From assembly GCF_014779765.1 (NCBI RefSeq), contig NZ_JACXZA010000002.1, positions 972,066-1,036,065 on the forward strand: a DNA stretch of 64,000 bases, written 5' to 3'. Under the pieces are notes generated by a model. It was not told the DNA's origin, made no database searches, and saw only the letters and a list, made by a program, of their open reading frames with translations. The stretch is from Paenibacillus terricola. Its GTDB lineage: Bacteria; Bacillota; Bacilli; Paenibacillales; Paenibacillaceae. Position numbers and translations under genes: made by a program. Positions 17,254 through 26,640 of the stretch are shown here, one piece after another (positions within the stretch are counted from its first letter, which is position 1; every line of letters starts with the position of its first letter).

Positions 17254-18195
17254 TTAACGGGAAACGTCTACAAGACGTTTGCGGTCCAGCATCACTTTAA
17301 TATCTTTGACCATCTGAACAGATGCCTCGATCTCCACTTTACGCGTTGATACGCTCTCTACGCTGCAGCCGATCGGAATACCCTTCTCCAGGCCGAACTC
17401 GAACAACTCCTCGAAAATCTTGGTCGTCAGTTGAATCGACTTGTCCAGAACATCTGATGAATACTTCAATTCATTCTCCAACCAGCGCGGAATGCTGATG
17501 CCTAGCCACTTCATGAACTCCAGCGTCTTCGTCGAGCCGCATGGCGCAAGGTTGAACAGGATCGGAACCATCTCGATCTCATTCTCCTTGCAGTGATGGT
17601 AGTAGTCGGACAAGAAGTTCTTCGAAGCTTCAATGTTATAAGTTGCTTGCGAGATGAAGTAGTCGCAACCTTGCTTCACCTTGTTCACGACTCGCAGATG
17701 TTCGTCGTTCTTGACCATATGACGTTCCGGAATGATTACGCCGCCGAACGACAAATTGTCATTGTTCTGCTTGCTGATCCGATAAGCATCGGCAAGTTCG
17801 AGCTTCACATCTTGCTGACTGGACGATGCGCCAACATACACCGTGTAGCGCTGTTGGTCCGTATCCTTGCGCACCCATTGCGTCAATTCATTCTCTGAAT
17901 ATTTGCCGACGCAGCGGTAAATAATCTTAGGGACTTCCAACGCGTGAAGATATTGCTTGCTGTACAGCTCCGGATCAAGCATCGTCGAATAAGGGAACGG
18001 ACGCTCTTGATCAATCCGATCCGACTCTTCTTGCACGTCATACAGAATCAATGCGTCTATATCAAGACCTTTCAGTCGATCGATCTGCTTCTGTGCGATC
18101 TCCGCAATCTTCTCTTCCGTATTATCTTCCTTCGGCGGTGACATGCCGTACGTCAAAATGCCGGACTGCTTGTTCAATATCATATCCTTCAGCAT
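17254..18195 (-). CDS. methylenetetrahydrofolate reductase-like protein
   Basis: A 313-residue protein with the barrel pattern of MetF-type flavoenzymes: the segment FGGVIIPERH and then KVKQGCDYFISQATYN correspond to the substrate/flavin region of 5,10-methylenetetrahydrofolate reductases (usually 'GA...ITQ.F'). Several usual MetF positions are changed, so it belongs to a divergent branch and its reaction may differ. ATG at 18195 has an AGGATG ribosome site. It stands alone between terminators. Confidence 0.75.
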   Translation of the reverse strand: MLKDMILNKQSGILTYGMSPPKEDNTEEKIAEIAQKQIDRLKGLDIDALILYDVQEESDRIDQERPFPYSTMLDPELYSKQYLHALEVPKIIYRCVGKYSENELTQWVRKDTDQQRYTVYVGASSSQQDVKLELADAYRISKQNNDNLSFGGVIIPERHMVKNDEHLRVVNKVKQGCDYFISQATYNIEASKNFLSDYYHHCKENEIEMVPILFNLAPCGSTKTLEFMKWLGISIPRWLENELKYSSDVLDKSIQLTTKIFEELFEFGLEKGIPIGCSVESVSTRKVEIEASVQMVKDIKVMLDRKRLVDVSR

Positions 18196-18329
18196 CTCTT
18201 CACATCCTTAGCCAATAATCGCTCGTATAGCAATCTATGATCCTATTATTTATTTAGTATATTATACACGATACGGAAAGGATGAGCCCGTTTTTTCTTT
18301 AATGCGATAAAATACAGTCCAAATTGAGA

Positions 18330-18369
18330 ATAAGAACAGCAAACGACCGCCTATTGGCAGGCGGCCGTT
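18330..18369 (-). terminator. terminator hairpin after the YebC/YeeI gene
   Basis: Minus strand ACGGCCGCCTGCCAATAGGC closes with GGTCGT, then TTGCTGTTCTTATT; strong stem but a poor T-tract. Confidence 0.55.
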
Positions 18370-18382
18370 CAGACAGGAATGA

Positions 18383-19099
18383 TTATTCCCAGTTGACGTT
18401 ATGATAAACTTGCTGGACATCCTCGAGGTCTTCGAGCGCGTTGATGAGCTTCTCGAACGCTGGAATCGACTCTTCCGGCAGATCCACATCGTTCTGCGCC
18501 ATCATCGTAATCTCAGCTACGACGAACTCTGCAATACCTGCAGCTTTCAACGCTTCTTGAACAGCGTTGAATTGATCCGGCTCTGCGTACACCATGATCG
18601 TCTCATCTTCTTCAACGATATCGCGAACGTCTACGTCCGCTTCAAGCATAATCTCCATCACTTCATCCAGCGATTTGCCTTCAACGCCGATGACTGCCGT
18701 CTGATCGAACATATAAGCAACGGAGCCGCTTACGCCCATATTGCCGCCGCTTTTATTGAAAGCTGCACGGACAGCAGGTGCTGTACGGTTCACATTGTTC
18801 GTCAGTGCGTCAACGATAATCATCGAGCCGGAAGGACCAAATCCTTCATAACGAAGCTCTTCGTAAAGCTCGTCCGAGCTGCCTTTGGCTTTCTCAATTG
18901 CGCGGTCGATAATGGCACGAGGCACGTTATACGTCTTCGCACGCTCCAGCACGACTTTCAGTGCTCCGTTCGATTCGGGGTTAGGCTCACCCTTCTTCGC
19001 TGCTACATAAATTTCGAGACCGAACTTTGCATAAATTCGGCTTGTATTTGCGTCTGATTTTGCTTTCTTCTCTTTGATATTGTTCCACTTACGACCCAT
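18383..19099 (-). CDS. YebC/PmpR-family protein (YeeI/YeeN type)
   Basis: A 238-residue protein starting [17 protein letters not shown], which is the shorter N-terminus of the YeeI/YeeN branch of the YebC/TACO1 family. Conserved blocks include [48 protein letters not shown] and SVAYMFD. The family has been described as DNA-binding regulators and, more recently, as translation factors that relieve ribosome stalling; the branch seen here is little studied. AGTGGGAG precedes the ATG. Length is normal. Confidence 0.92.
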   Translation of the reverse strand: MGRKWNNIKEKKAKSDANTSRIYAKFGLEIYVAAKKGEPNPESNGALKVVLERAKTYNVPRAIIDRAIEKAKGSSDELYEELRYEGFGPSGSMIIVDALTNNVNRTAPAVRAAFNKSGGNMGVSGSVAYMFDQTAVIGVEGKSLDEVMEIMLEADVDVRDIVEEDETIMVYAEPDQFNAVQEALKAAGIAEFVVAEITMMAQNDVDLPEESIPAFEKLINALEDLEDVQQVYHNVNWE

Positions 19100-19331
19100 G
19101 CTGCTCCCACTTTCTTCAATGTTCTTTACTCAAATATAAGACTTTATAGGTTGTTTGACTATATATGAGCTAATATTTCTCCGGAATGAATCTTACTACG
19201 CCTGCTAAAAAGCGATAGTTGTTTCACCTTGTATTATAACGAAAAAAGCTTGATCTGGACAAGCCATACGTAATTCTCTTACCAGTCACGGCTAATTAAG
19301 CGTGGTGCTGCCACTCTTAATGTTCACTGCC

Positions 19332-20756
19332 TTACGGGAGCTGCTTGGATTGAGCGATCCATTCCGCAATTCGTTGTGCCGTCTGTTCTCCGTTCGCTAC
19401 ACAATCCGGAATGCCAACGCCATAATATGAGCAGCCGGCAAGCAGAATGCCAGGATAAAGCTCATCCATTCCTTGCTCCAGCTCGGCTACCAGTTGAGGA
19501 TGGCGAATATGATAATTCGGCATCGTATTATTCCACTTCGTAACCGTCCAGTGCAGCGGCTCAGCATCGATACCTGTCGCACGCAGTACGTCTTGACGCG
19601 CAACATTCAGCAGTTCTTCCTCTGGTTGGTTGATCATCTTCGCATAGACCGAACCCGAGCTCTTATAGAAAAGCCTCATTAACAACTGACTGGATGCTGA
19701 GGTATGCGCCCATTTGCGGCTTGTCCATGTGCAGGCGTCGCATTGAAGCTCACGGTTATCGGCTGCAATGAAGCCTGTACCGTCTAGCGGCAGCTGGCCA
19801 TCTGGCGCATCGAATGCAATATAGATGCTGATGAGCGAGCTGTTGCGCAGCTGATCAAAGCTGCGATCAAGGTCCGTGCTATGTAGTAGAGACTGGGCTG
19901 CCGGACTAAGCGTACTCAGTACGACGTAATCCGCATCAATCGTTTCTACGCCATCATTGAGCGTAATACGATACGCTTCTTGCTCGGAGCCCTTAGACAT
20001 ACGGTCGATACTCGATACCCTCGTGTTTTGGCGAAACTCAACCGCACCTGCAAGACGCTCTTCCATCCGATCTATGATCGTCGACAGGCCGTTTCGGAAG
20101 GAATAGAACTTCTTCCCCCCGCTCTGGAACTTGGCGCGGTTCGCATTCAGCCCTTGGATGATGCTTCCATATTCGTTCTTATAATCAAGCAAATAAGGCA
20201 ATGTCGATGCCAGCGTCAGTTCGTAAAGGTCACCGGAATATACACCAGACAATACAGGAGCGATCTGCTTCTCCACAAGCTCCTTGCCTAGGAAAGCCTC
20301 GAGAAAATGACCGATCGAATCTTGTTTCGTGAAGCTCTCATTCGGCGTATATAGATCCTTCAATGCCTCAACCTTGCCTTCTGCCGATACGAGCGTACTT
20401 GTCGCCAGCGATTCCACCGACATCGGGATGCCGAAAATCGCATCCTGCGGGATGAGCTTGAGCTCGCCATCGGCAAATATATACGATTTGCCGGTCTCAT
20501 TGTAGACGATTTCGTCCTGAAGTTCGAGCTCTTCGAGCAGCGGCGCCATATTCGTCTTACGAGCCACAACCGAGTCTGCCCCGCTTTCCATGATGTAGCC
20601 GTCACGATGAACCGTTCTTATTTTGCCACCCAACTGTTCACTTGCTTCGACAAGCATGATCCGGGCCGCAGATCCGTCCTGGTTCAATTGCTTATGCAAA
20701 TAATAGGCTGTGGACAGCCCAGTAATGCCGCCGCCAACGATGACGATTGTCTTCAA
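19332..20756 (-). CDS. hemY: protoporphyrinogen/coproporphyrinogen oxidase (HemY type)
   Basis: A 474-residue FAD enzyme of haem synthesis. The FAD dinucleotide motif VIVGGGITGLSTAYYLHK opens the protein, followed by EASEQLGGKIRT; the C-terminal FAD site reads ILLAGCSYYGVGIPDCVANG. In Firmicutes this family oxidises coproporphyrinogen III to coproporphyrin III (CgoX) in the coproporphyrin-dependent route. I chose the TTG at 20756 because GAGGTGG ends 5 nt before it and the Rossmann motif follows at once; the ATG at 20795 adds 13 residues with no ribosome site. No other haem gene is in the window. Confidence 0.9.
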   Translation of the reverse strand: MKTIVIVGGGITGLSTAYYLHKQLNQDGSAARIMLVEASEQLGGKIRTVHRDGYIMESGADSVVARKTNMAPLLEELELQDEIVYNETGKSYIFADGELKLIPQDAIFGIPMSVESLATSTLVSAEGKVEALKDLYTPNESFTKQDSIGHFLEAFLGKELVEKQIAPVLSGVYSGDLYELTLASTLPYLLDYKNEYGSIIQGLNANRAKFQSGGKKFYSFRNGLSTIIDRMEERLAGAVEFRQNTRVSSIDRMSKGSEQEAYRITLNDGVETIDADYVVLSTLSPAAQSLLHSTDLDRSFDQLRNSSLISIYIAFDAPDGQLPLDGTGFIAADNRELQCDACTWTSRKWAHTSASSQLLMRLFYKSSGSVYAKMINQPEEELLNVARQDVLRATGIDAEPLHWTVTKWNNTMPNYHIRHPQLVAELEQGMDELYPGILLAGCSYYGVGIPDCVANGEQTAQRIAEWIAQSKQLP

Positions 20757-20887
20757 TGCAACCACCTCGAATGCTAATTCAGTTAAAACTATCATATCAG
20801 TTCAAGCATCCATTCGACAAATGAACCAATTGTTACAATTACTCAACGCAGAAGTTGATATAGGGTATTTGTGTAACTGAATAGCTG

Positions 20888-21664
20888 CTATTTCTGGATG
20901 TGGAACACAAAGGCATCCGATGAAGTTGGCTGTTTGCTGCCCCCTTCTGGCTCCACGGTTAGAACGATATGATGCGCTTTGCCTAGCGCTTCGCCTTTCA
21001 GATACAGATGGGCACGATCGGCCTCATCCTGCTGCAGCAAGCCAAGACTTGCATGGCCTTCTTCGTCCACAGCCCATGCCTGCACATCCTTCCCCTCGCT
21101 GGATAATACACCTTCAAGAAGCACTAACAGTTCTAGCGAGTTGTCGTTATAATACACATACCCTTCTCCCAGCTGTTCGTTGTAAGGATGTACCCGATAG
21201 CTTGCAGTGCTTGGATCCGACATGAACGATACGGCATTCGGCTCATAGTGCGCCACATATTGCGTCCGCTGATCTTCGGGCCGTTCATTCTCGAATCGGG
21301 TGATGCTCCACACACACAATAACAGCAAGATGCCTGCAGCTATGCCTGCCATCCATTTGCCCTTCGACTGAATGCCATTCCGCAGCCGCAAGCGTACACC
21401 TGTCGCTCGGACCTGGCGGCGAAGACGCTTATACACCTCGTTCGATGGCATGGATGCTTCTATCGGTGTCGACGATGACGTTAGATCCACTTGCATAAGC
21501 GGCGCCCATTGTTCGACGATTTCACGGCACTTGTGACAAGTGAGTAGATGCATCTGCATCGCATCTTGCTCCTCCGGCCGTTTGGAGCCAAGCAGCCAGT
21601 CGATCCAATCCTCTTCCCGATACATCCGTTTGCACATAGGTGATTCTGAATGCATGCCGCTCAT
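20888..21664 (-). CDS. anti-sigma factor with zinc-binding ZAS motif and RskA-like extracellular domain
   Basis: A 258-residue single-pass membrane protein. The cytoplasmic part carries the anti-sigma zinc motif H39-x3-C43-x2-C46 (MHLLTCHKCREIV). One membrane helix lies at about 104-122 (WMAGIAAGILLLLCVWSI). The outer domain ends in the pattern LGLLQQ...LYLKGEALGKAHHIVLTVEPEGGSK, typical of anti-sigma-K/RskA C-terminal domains. It should hold the sigma factor encoded just upstream at the membrane until an envelope signal arrives. Its ATG overlaps the sigma-factor stop codon (ATGA), behind AAGGAGG. Confidence 0.88.
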   Translation of the reverse strand: MSGMHSESPMCKRMYREEDWIDWLLGSKRPEEQDAMQMHLLTCHKCREIVEQWAPLMQVDLTSSSTPIEASMPSNEVYKRLRRQVRATGVRLRLRNGIQSKGKWMAGIAAGILLLLCVWSITRFENERPEDQRTQYVAHYEPNAVSFMSDPSTASYRVHPYNEQLGEGYVYYNDNSLELLVLLEGVLSSEGKDVQAWAVDEEGHASLGLLQQDEADRAHLYLKGEALGKAHHIVLTVEPEGGSKQPTSSDAFVFHIQK

Positions 21665-22254
21665 CGACGTACCTCCTTCGGACCATTATCCGGCTCTCTC
21701 GCCCAGCCCCGCTTCTCCATCTGTTTGCGCAAATTGCTTATTCCATAACGGACCCATGATTTAACCGTTCCGAGCGGCACATTCCACGATTCAGACATTT
21801 GCCGCTGCGTATGTTCGCTGAAGTAGCTGCTTACGATCGCTTGCATTTGTTCGGAAGGCAGCGCCTCCAGCGCGCCATGCAAGTCCTGCTGCTGCAGCCG
21901 ATGGATGACCAGCTCCTCCGTCAGCTCCGGTGATGTGATCCGTTCTTCCTCCGCCTCATCCGTATGCTGCCATCGACTTCGGACACGCATTCGATCCAAG
22001 CATCGACTTCTCGTAATAACCGCAATCCATGCCGTCATTGAGCCTCGACTTGGATCATAGCTGACACCTCGCCGCAGCACCTCGAGGAATACGTCGTGGC
22101 ATATGTCCTCAGCCTCCATCCGATCTGCGAGCAGCCGAGCAGCGATCTGCATGACTAACGGCGCAAACTTCGCGTAGATGAGGTCGAACGCTTCTGTCGA
22201 ACCTTCGCACATGGCGCGAAGTGCCTTGTATAAGTCATCATCTTGACCGCTCAT
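21661..22254 (-). CDS. ECF-type RNA polymerase sigma factor
   Basis: A 197-residue sigma-70 family protein from ATG 22254 (AAGGTGG, 6 nt upstream); the frame is open to 22452 but that part is non-coding leader. Region 2 reads DLIYAKFAPLVMQIAARLL and then MEAEDICHDVFLEVLRR; region 4 reads LPSEQMQAIVSSYF followed by the helix-turn-helix MSESWNVPLGTVKSWVRYG. This resembles the SigK/RpoE-like group whose partners are RskA-like anti-sigma factors, which fits the overlapping gene downstream. The 186-bp gap to the divergent secreted-protein gene at 22440 may hold an autoregulated promoter. Confidence 0.9.
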   Translation of the reverse strand: MSGQDDDLYKALRAMCEGSTEAFDLIYAKFAPLVMQIAARLLADRMEAEDICHDVFLEVLRRGVSYDPSRGSMTAWIAVITRSRCLDRMRVRSRWQHTDEAEEERITSPELTEELVIHRLQQQDLHGALEALPSEQMQAIVSSYFSEHTQRQMSESWNVPLGTVKSWVRYGISNLRKQMEKRGWAREPDNGPKEVRR

Positions 22255-22439
22255 GCTGATCCACCTTCCTTCTAATCCCGATTCATCTAGATCTATACAT
22301 CGTTGTATCAGAAAACAGATCAATCGGAAACAGAAATATTTTTGTGAAAGAGTAGATCCAAATCGATGCCTCAACCGTACCGTCAATGAACGCTGCACAA
22401 GAGCAGCACTCATTCCATTAACACGCGGGAGGGATTCGC

Positions 22440-23609
22440 ATGCTGCAAGCATGCCGTAAGTCGAGCTTTACAAGGATAGCTGCCGTATTTGCAGTCGGAT
22501 TGGGGGTCATGTCATCTCCGTTAGTGGCCTTGCCAGTCCATGCAGCAGCGAATGTCGAGCTGTACACGCCGTACATGTCGCTATCCGCACCACCGGGAGA
22601 CTCGATCTCTTATCAGATTGATCTGATCAACCATGGCAGTTCAACGCAGACGGTAGACTTGGGCTTTCAAGAGGTCGGCAACAACTGGAAATATGATCTC
22701 ACCGCCGGCGGACGCAAGGTTAGCCGAATCGCTGTCAAAGGCGGTGAAACGCAATCCCTAAATCTAGAGCTCGATGTGCCGCTCGAAGTGAACAAAGGCG
22801 ACTACAATTTCCAAGTGAACGCTGGCGGTGAGGTGCTGCCAATCTCGGTTCAAGTGTCTGAGCAAGGCACTTTCCGTTCCGATCTGACGCTCGATCAGCC
22901 GAACATGCAAGGTCACACGGACTCCACCTTCACATACAGCGCAACGCTCCGCAACCGCACAGCCGACAAACAAACCTACGCGCTGGCTGCTCAAGCCGAA
23001 CCAGGCTGGGACATCACGTTCATCGATGGCAGCACGAACGTCACAAGCGTCGATGTTACTCCGAATGGAGAGAAGTCTGTCGAGATCAGCGTCAAGCCGC
23101 CAGAATCTGTCGCTGCGGGTACTTACAAGATCCCAATTGCCGCATCGAACAACAGCACGTCTGCGAATGCTACGATCGAAGCGGCGATTACCGGCACATA
23201 CGGGCTGAAGCTCAGCACGCCGAATGATCTGCTCAGCACAGATGTAACAGCTGGTTCACAGCGCAAGCTCGATCTAATTGTAACGAACACAGGTTCTTCC
23301 GAGATGAAAAATGTAAGCCTGTCGGCCGATACCCCTTCCGGTTGGGAAGTTACGTTCACTCCTTCGAAGGTGGATACACTCGATGCCGGAGCAGTGACGC
23401 ATGTGCAGGCAACGATCAAAGCGGATAAGAAGGCGCTCGCTGGCGATTACGTTGTAGGAATGACGGCTTCCTCTCCCGAGAAAACAGCAAACGCAGATTT
23501 CCGGGTAGCTGTCAAATCGTCAACGCTGTGGGGCTGGATTGGAATTCTCATCATCGTTGCGGTGGCAGGAGGTCTCTACTTCCTGTTCCGCAAATTCGGG
23601 AGGCGCTAA
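22440..23609 (+). CDS. secreted, membrane-anchored NEW3-domain protein
   Basis: A 389-residue protein from ATG 22440 behind GGAGGG. An N-terminal signal peptide ends near VHAAANVE; three to four immunoglobulin-like repeats follow, recognisable as NEW3 (NPCBM-associated) domains by recurring patterns such as GWDITF, GWEVTFTPSKVDTLDAG and VPLEVNKGDYNFQV; a C-terminal membrane helix (WGWIGILIIVAVAGGLYFLF) with a basic tail anchors it with the domains outside. It is the first gene of an operon with an ABC ATPase and permease, so it is probably the outer partner of that transporter. Substrate unknown. It is divergent from the ECF sigma operon. Confidence 0.85.
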   Translation: MLQACRKSSFTRIAAVFAVGLGVMSSPLVALPVHAAANVELYTPYMSLSAPPGDSISYQIDLINHGSSTQTVDLGFQEVGNNWKYDLTAGGRKVSRIAVKGGETQSLNLELDVPLEVNKGDYNFQVNAGGEVLPISVQVSEQGTFRSDLTLDQPNMQGHTDSTFTYSATLRNRTADKQTYALAAQAEPGWDITFIDGSTNVTSVDVTPNGEKSVEISVKPPESVAAGTYKIPIAASNNSTSANATIEAAITGTYGLKLSTPNDLLSTDVTAGSQRKLDLIVTNTGSSEMKNVSLSADTPSGWEVTFTPSKVDTLDAGAVTHVQATIKADKKALAGDYVVGMTASSPEKTANADFRVAVKSSTLWGWIGILIIVAVAGGLYFLFRKFGRR

Positions 23610-23611
23610 GC

Positions 23612-24646
23612 GTGGAGACATCTATCCAAGGGGCGGTATCGGTGACAGAACAGCTTGAGCCGATTATTGAGCTGAAGCGACTGACGAAACGTTACGATAC
23701 GCAGGTCGCCGTTAACGGATTGAATCTCACGATTGGCAGAGGCGAAGTGTTCGGCTTGCTTGGTCCGAACGGCGCGGGTAAAACAACGACGATTCTGATG
23801 ATGCTCGGATTGACGGAGCCTACAAGCGGAAGCGCTCGTATCTGCGGGCTGGACCCCGTCCGTCAAGCGCTGCAGATCAAGCGGCGTGTCGGCTATATGC
23901 CGGATGACGTTGGCTTCTATGACGATAGGACAGCAATCGATAATCTGATGTTGACTGCTAGATTAAATCGGATCCCCACTGCAGAATCATGGTCTCGCGC
24001 ACAGGAGCTTCTCGAGCTGGTCGGCTTACAGGAAGTTGTTAATAAGAAGGTCGGTACCTTCTCTCGCGGCATGCGGCAGCGGCTTGGTATCGCAGACGTG
24101 CTAATTAAACGACCCGAGGTCGTCATTCTGGATGAACCAACGCTCGGGATCGACCCTGAAGGCGTGCGAGAGCTGCTGAATCTGATCTCCGATCTGAGCC
24201 GCAAAGAGAACATAACAGTCCTCCTCTCCTCGCATCATCTTCATCAGGTTCAGCAAATTTGCGACCGTGTCGGACTCTTCGTCCGCGGTGAACTTATCGC
24301 ATGCGGCGATATTGAGTCGCTGGCTGAACAGTTGGACGATGAGGGAACGGTAACGGTGGAACTGGAAGCAGAAGGCTGGAACGAGGATCTCATTCATCGT
24401 CTGACATATCTCAGCGGCGTAATCGCCTATCACGGCCCGCAGCGCAATGAATTAGTAGGCGGCTCGACTTCTGCATCTGCTACACTGATCTGCAGCCGTG
24501 ACCTTTCTTCCGAAGCAGCACTGGAAATTATACAGAGCGGAGCACGGTTGAATGCTATAAGTCGGAAGCAATATGGTCTTGATGATATTTATCACCGCTA
24601 TTTCGAAGGAGGTGACCGAGGTGGGCGAAACAGCAGCAAGTCCTAA
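23612..24646 (+). CDS. ABC transporter ATP-binding protein (NosF/CcmA-like)
   Basis: A 344-residue nucleotide-binding subunit. I chose GTG 23612, just after the stop of the NEW3 gene, because GGGAGG lies 8 nt before it. Walker A is GPNGAGKTTT, the signature is FSRGMRQRLG, Walker B is VVILDEPTLGIDPEG and the H-loop is LSSHHLHQV. A C-terminal extension of about 110 residues (AEQLDDEGTVTVELEAEGW) is typical of ATPases working with ABC-2 type permeases. It energises the permease encoded at 24621; the genes overlap by 26 nt. Confidence 0.92.
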   Translation: METSIQGAVSVTEQLEPIIELKRLTKRYDTQVAVNGLNLTIGRGEVFGLLGPNGAGKTTTILMMLGLTEPTSGSARICGLDPVRQALQIKRRVGYMPDDVGFYDDRTAIDNLMLTARLNRIPTAESWSRAQELLELVGLQEVVNKKVGTFSRGMRQRLGIADVLIKRPEVVILDEPTLGIDPEGVRELLNLISDLSRKENITVLLSSHHLHQVQQICDRVGLFVRGELIACGDIESLAEQLDDEGTVTVELEAEGWNEDLIHRLTYLSGVIAYHGPQRNELVGGSTSASATLICSRDLSSEAALEIIQSGARLNAISRKQYGLDDIYHRYFEGGDRGGRNSSKS

Positions 24647-25673
24647 TTTTCTAAGGCGCATATTCACAAGCAGCCAGCCGCCGCTGCAGAAGCATGCTCG
24701 ATTGGAGAGGAATGCCACTCGAACAACATCACCATTCTGGGTAATGGTGCAGAAGGAGTTCGGCGATCATATGCGCAGCTGGCGGTTTATTATTCTGATT
24801 GCCATTATAGCTCTTGCTTGTATAGGCTCGATCTACACTGCGGTAACCGCGCTTCGAGATGGTGTCAAATCGGAACAAGCCGATAACAGCTTCCTGTTCC
24901 TGCAAATGTTCACCGTATCGGATGGCACGTTGCCTACATTCGTGACATTCGTCTCCTTCCTCGGTCCGCTTGTCGGTATCGCACTCGGATTCGATGCCGT
25001 CAATACGGAGCGGAATAAAGGGACGCTTAGCCGTCTACTGTCCCAGCCGATCTATCGTGACGATTTTATCCTTGCGAAATTTACGGCATCTCTGCTGCTT
25101 GTCGCCGTCGTCCTGTACTCGCTTGGTTTTCTCGTTATGGGATTGGGGTTATTCACGATTGGTTATCCCCCGACGCCTGAGGAAGTGATGCGGGTCGTCT
25201 TATTCCTGTTCGTAGCAACGGTTTATGTAGGCTTCTGGCTCAATCTGGCTATTTTGTTCTCTATTCGATTCCGACAGGCAGCAACTTCCGCTTTGTCAGG
25301 CATTGCGCTCTGGCTGTTCTTCACGATCTTCTACAGCATGCTGGTAGGCATCATTGACAAGGCGACAGCACCGGCAGATTCGTCTGCCCTGTCCATTCTG
25401 CTGCGACATGCTAATCGGATGCTGCTGCTCAATCGCCTGTCGCCTGCCTACCTGTTCTCAGAGGCGACCAGCACGCTGTTGACGCCAGGGGTCCGCTCCC
25501 TTGGTCCGCTAACGACGGCACAAGTAATCGGCGCGATCTCAAGTCCGCTCTCGCTCATGCAGAGCATCCTGCTCTCTTGGCCGCAGCTCGTTGGGCTGAT
25601 TGCAGCAACGATGATCTGCTTCGGCATCTCGTACGTGCTGTTCATGCGGCAAGAGGTACGTTCGAAAGGATAA
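24621..25673 (+). CDS. ABC-2 family permease (NosY-like)
   Basis: A 350-residue membrane protein from GTG 24621, which has AAGGAGGTG 6 nt upstream inside the end of the ATPase gene; the frame itself is open from 24573. A cytoplasmic N-terminus leads to WVMVQKEFGDHMRSWRFII and about six membrane helices; the segment FDAVNTERNKGTLSRLLSQP is the diagnostic cytoplasmic loop of NosY/GldF-type ABC-2 permeases. With the NEW3 protein and ATPase it forms an exporter or envelope-remodelling unit. A hairpin at 25686-25732 ends the operon. Confidence 0.9.
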   Translation: MGETAASPNFLRRIFTSSQPPLQKHARLERNATRTTSPFWVMVQKEFGDHMRSWRFIILIAIIALACIGSIYTAVTALRDGVKSEQADNSFLFLQMFTVSDGTLPTFVTFVSFLGPLVGIALGFDAVNTERNKGTLSRLLSQPIYRDDFILAKFTASLLLVAVVLYSLGFLVMGLGLFTIGYPPTPEEVMRVVLFLFVATVYVGFWLNLAILFSIRFRQAATSALSGIALWLFFTIFYSMLVGIIDKATAPADSSALSILLRHANRMLLLNRLSPAYLFSEATSTLLTPGVRSLGPLTTAQVIGAISSPLSLMQSILLSWPQLVGLIAATMICFGISYVLFMRQEVRSKG

Positions 25674-25685
25674 CATTTAGATAAA

Positions 25686-25732
25686 AGCTCTATGAGCATC
25701 GTAGGTAAGGTGCCAACGATACTCATAGAGCT
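25686..25732. terminator. terminator hairpin shared by convergent genes
   Basis: AGCTCTATGAG...CTCATAGAGCT with an inner ATCGT/ACGAT stem, between the permease gene (plus) and the EamA gene (minus). The flanking tracts are AT-rich rather than pure T. Confidence 0.6.
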
Positions 25733-25753
25733 ATATATTTACTGAACTGCCCC

Positions 25754-26608
25754 TCAACCGTTCATGGCAAGCAAGATAACCCCTGCCGTTATGAGAATCG
25801 ATGTGCCAATTCTCCGCTTTCCTTGTGGTTCACGAAGCAGCATAATGCCCATCAGCGTTCCGAACACTGTGCCGATCTCCCGCATCGGAGCGAGTTGCGC
25901 TACTGGCGCAAGCGATAATGCATACAAGAACAGCATATAGCCGCCTGGCGCTATGATCCCGCCCAACAGGATCGTCTTCCAGTTGATGCGAAGTTCAGAT
26001 TTCACAGCATGCGAACGAAATGCCGCCCATCCTAGCAGCAGCGCATTCCCGATATTCGTCGCTTGATTCAGCATAACGGCAGGCATATAATCCAGCGATA
26101 TTTTGTCAACGATAATATAACTCGCTATGCATAGACCAACAGCTAACGCCAGCAGCGGTGCCTTGTAAGCGGCCTTCGTCGATCCCTTCATTAGCAAGCG
26201 CAAATTACTTGTCACGCCTACACCGAATAGGATGAGGACGACGCCGAACCAACCAAGTGCAGTCAGATGCTCACCAAGCAGCGCCGTTCCGAGAATCGGA
26301 ACAACGAGCGGGCTGGTTCCCCTCATTATGGGATACACTTGCGAGAAATCACCAACGGTATAGGTACGTGCAAGCAGCAGAACATAGATGCCATGAAGAA
26401 CCATCGACAGAAGAAGCATGAGCGCTCCCGTTCCTGTCATCCGGCTCGTATCCCACTCTATGATGGTAAGAGGAGTAAAGATTAGTACGGCAACTAATTG
26501 GGTCAGCCACAGGAATGACACTTTGTTCGAGCTGCGCTTCGTGTACAGGTTCCAGATGGCATGCAGCAAACCTGATAGCAGGACGAGCATAATCGCAATA
26601 CCGTACAT
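25754..26608 (-). CDS. EamA-family (DMT) transporter
   Basis: A 284-residue membrane protein with about ten hydrophobic segments in two halves, each ending in an EamA-like block: VYPIMRGTSPLVVPILGTALLGEHLT in the first (start VYPIMRG at about residue 91) and PMREIGTVFGTLMGIMLLRE in the second. The family exports amino acids or other small metabolites; the substrate is not readable. AAAGGGG lies before the ATG. It starts 32 nt after the stop of the serine hydrolase gene, on the same strand, so the three genes 30002-25754 may form one operon. Confidence 0.88.
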   Translation of the reverse strand: MYGIAIMLVLLSGLLHAIWNLYTKRSSNKVSFLWLTQLVAVLIFTPLTIIEWDTSRMTGTGALMLLLSMVLHGIYVLLLARTYTVGDFSQVYPIMRGTSPLVVPILGTALLGEHLTALGWFGVVLILFGVGVTSNLRLLMKGSTKAAYKAPLLALAVGLCIASYIIVDKISLDYMPAVMLNQATNIGNALLLGWAAFRSHAVKSELRINWKTILLGGIIAPGGYMLFLYALSLAPVAQLAPMREIGTVFGTLMGIMLLREPQGKRRIGTSILITAGVILLAMNG

Positions 26609-26640
26609 ACGCGGACCCCTTTCGCCGCGAACACAACCAA

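Noticed and set aside
18262-18300. ACGG...CCGT hairpin with T6 on the plus strand
   Set aside because: Only a 4-bp stem and no plus-strand gene upstream to terminate.
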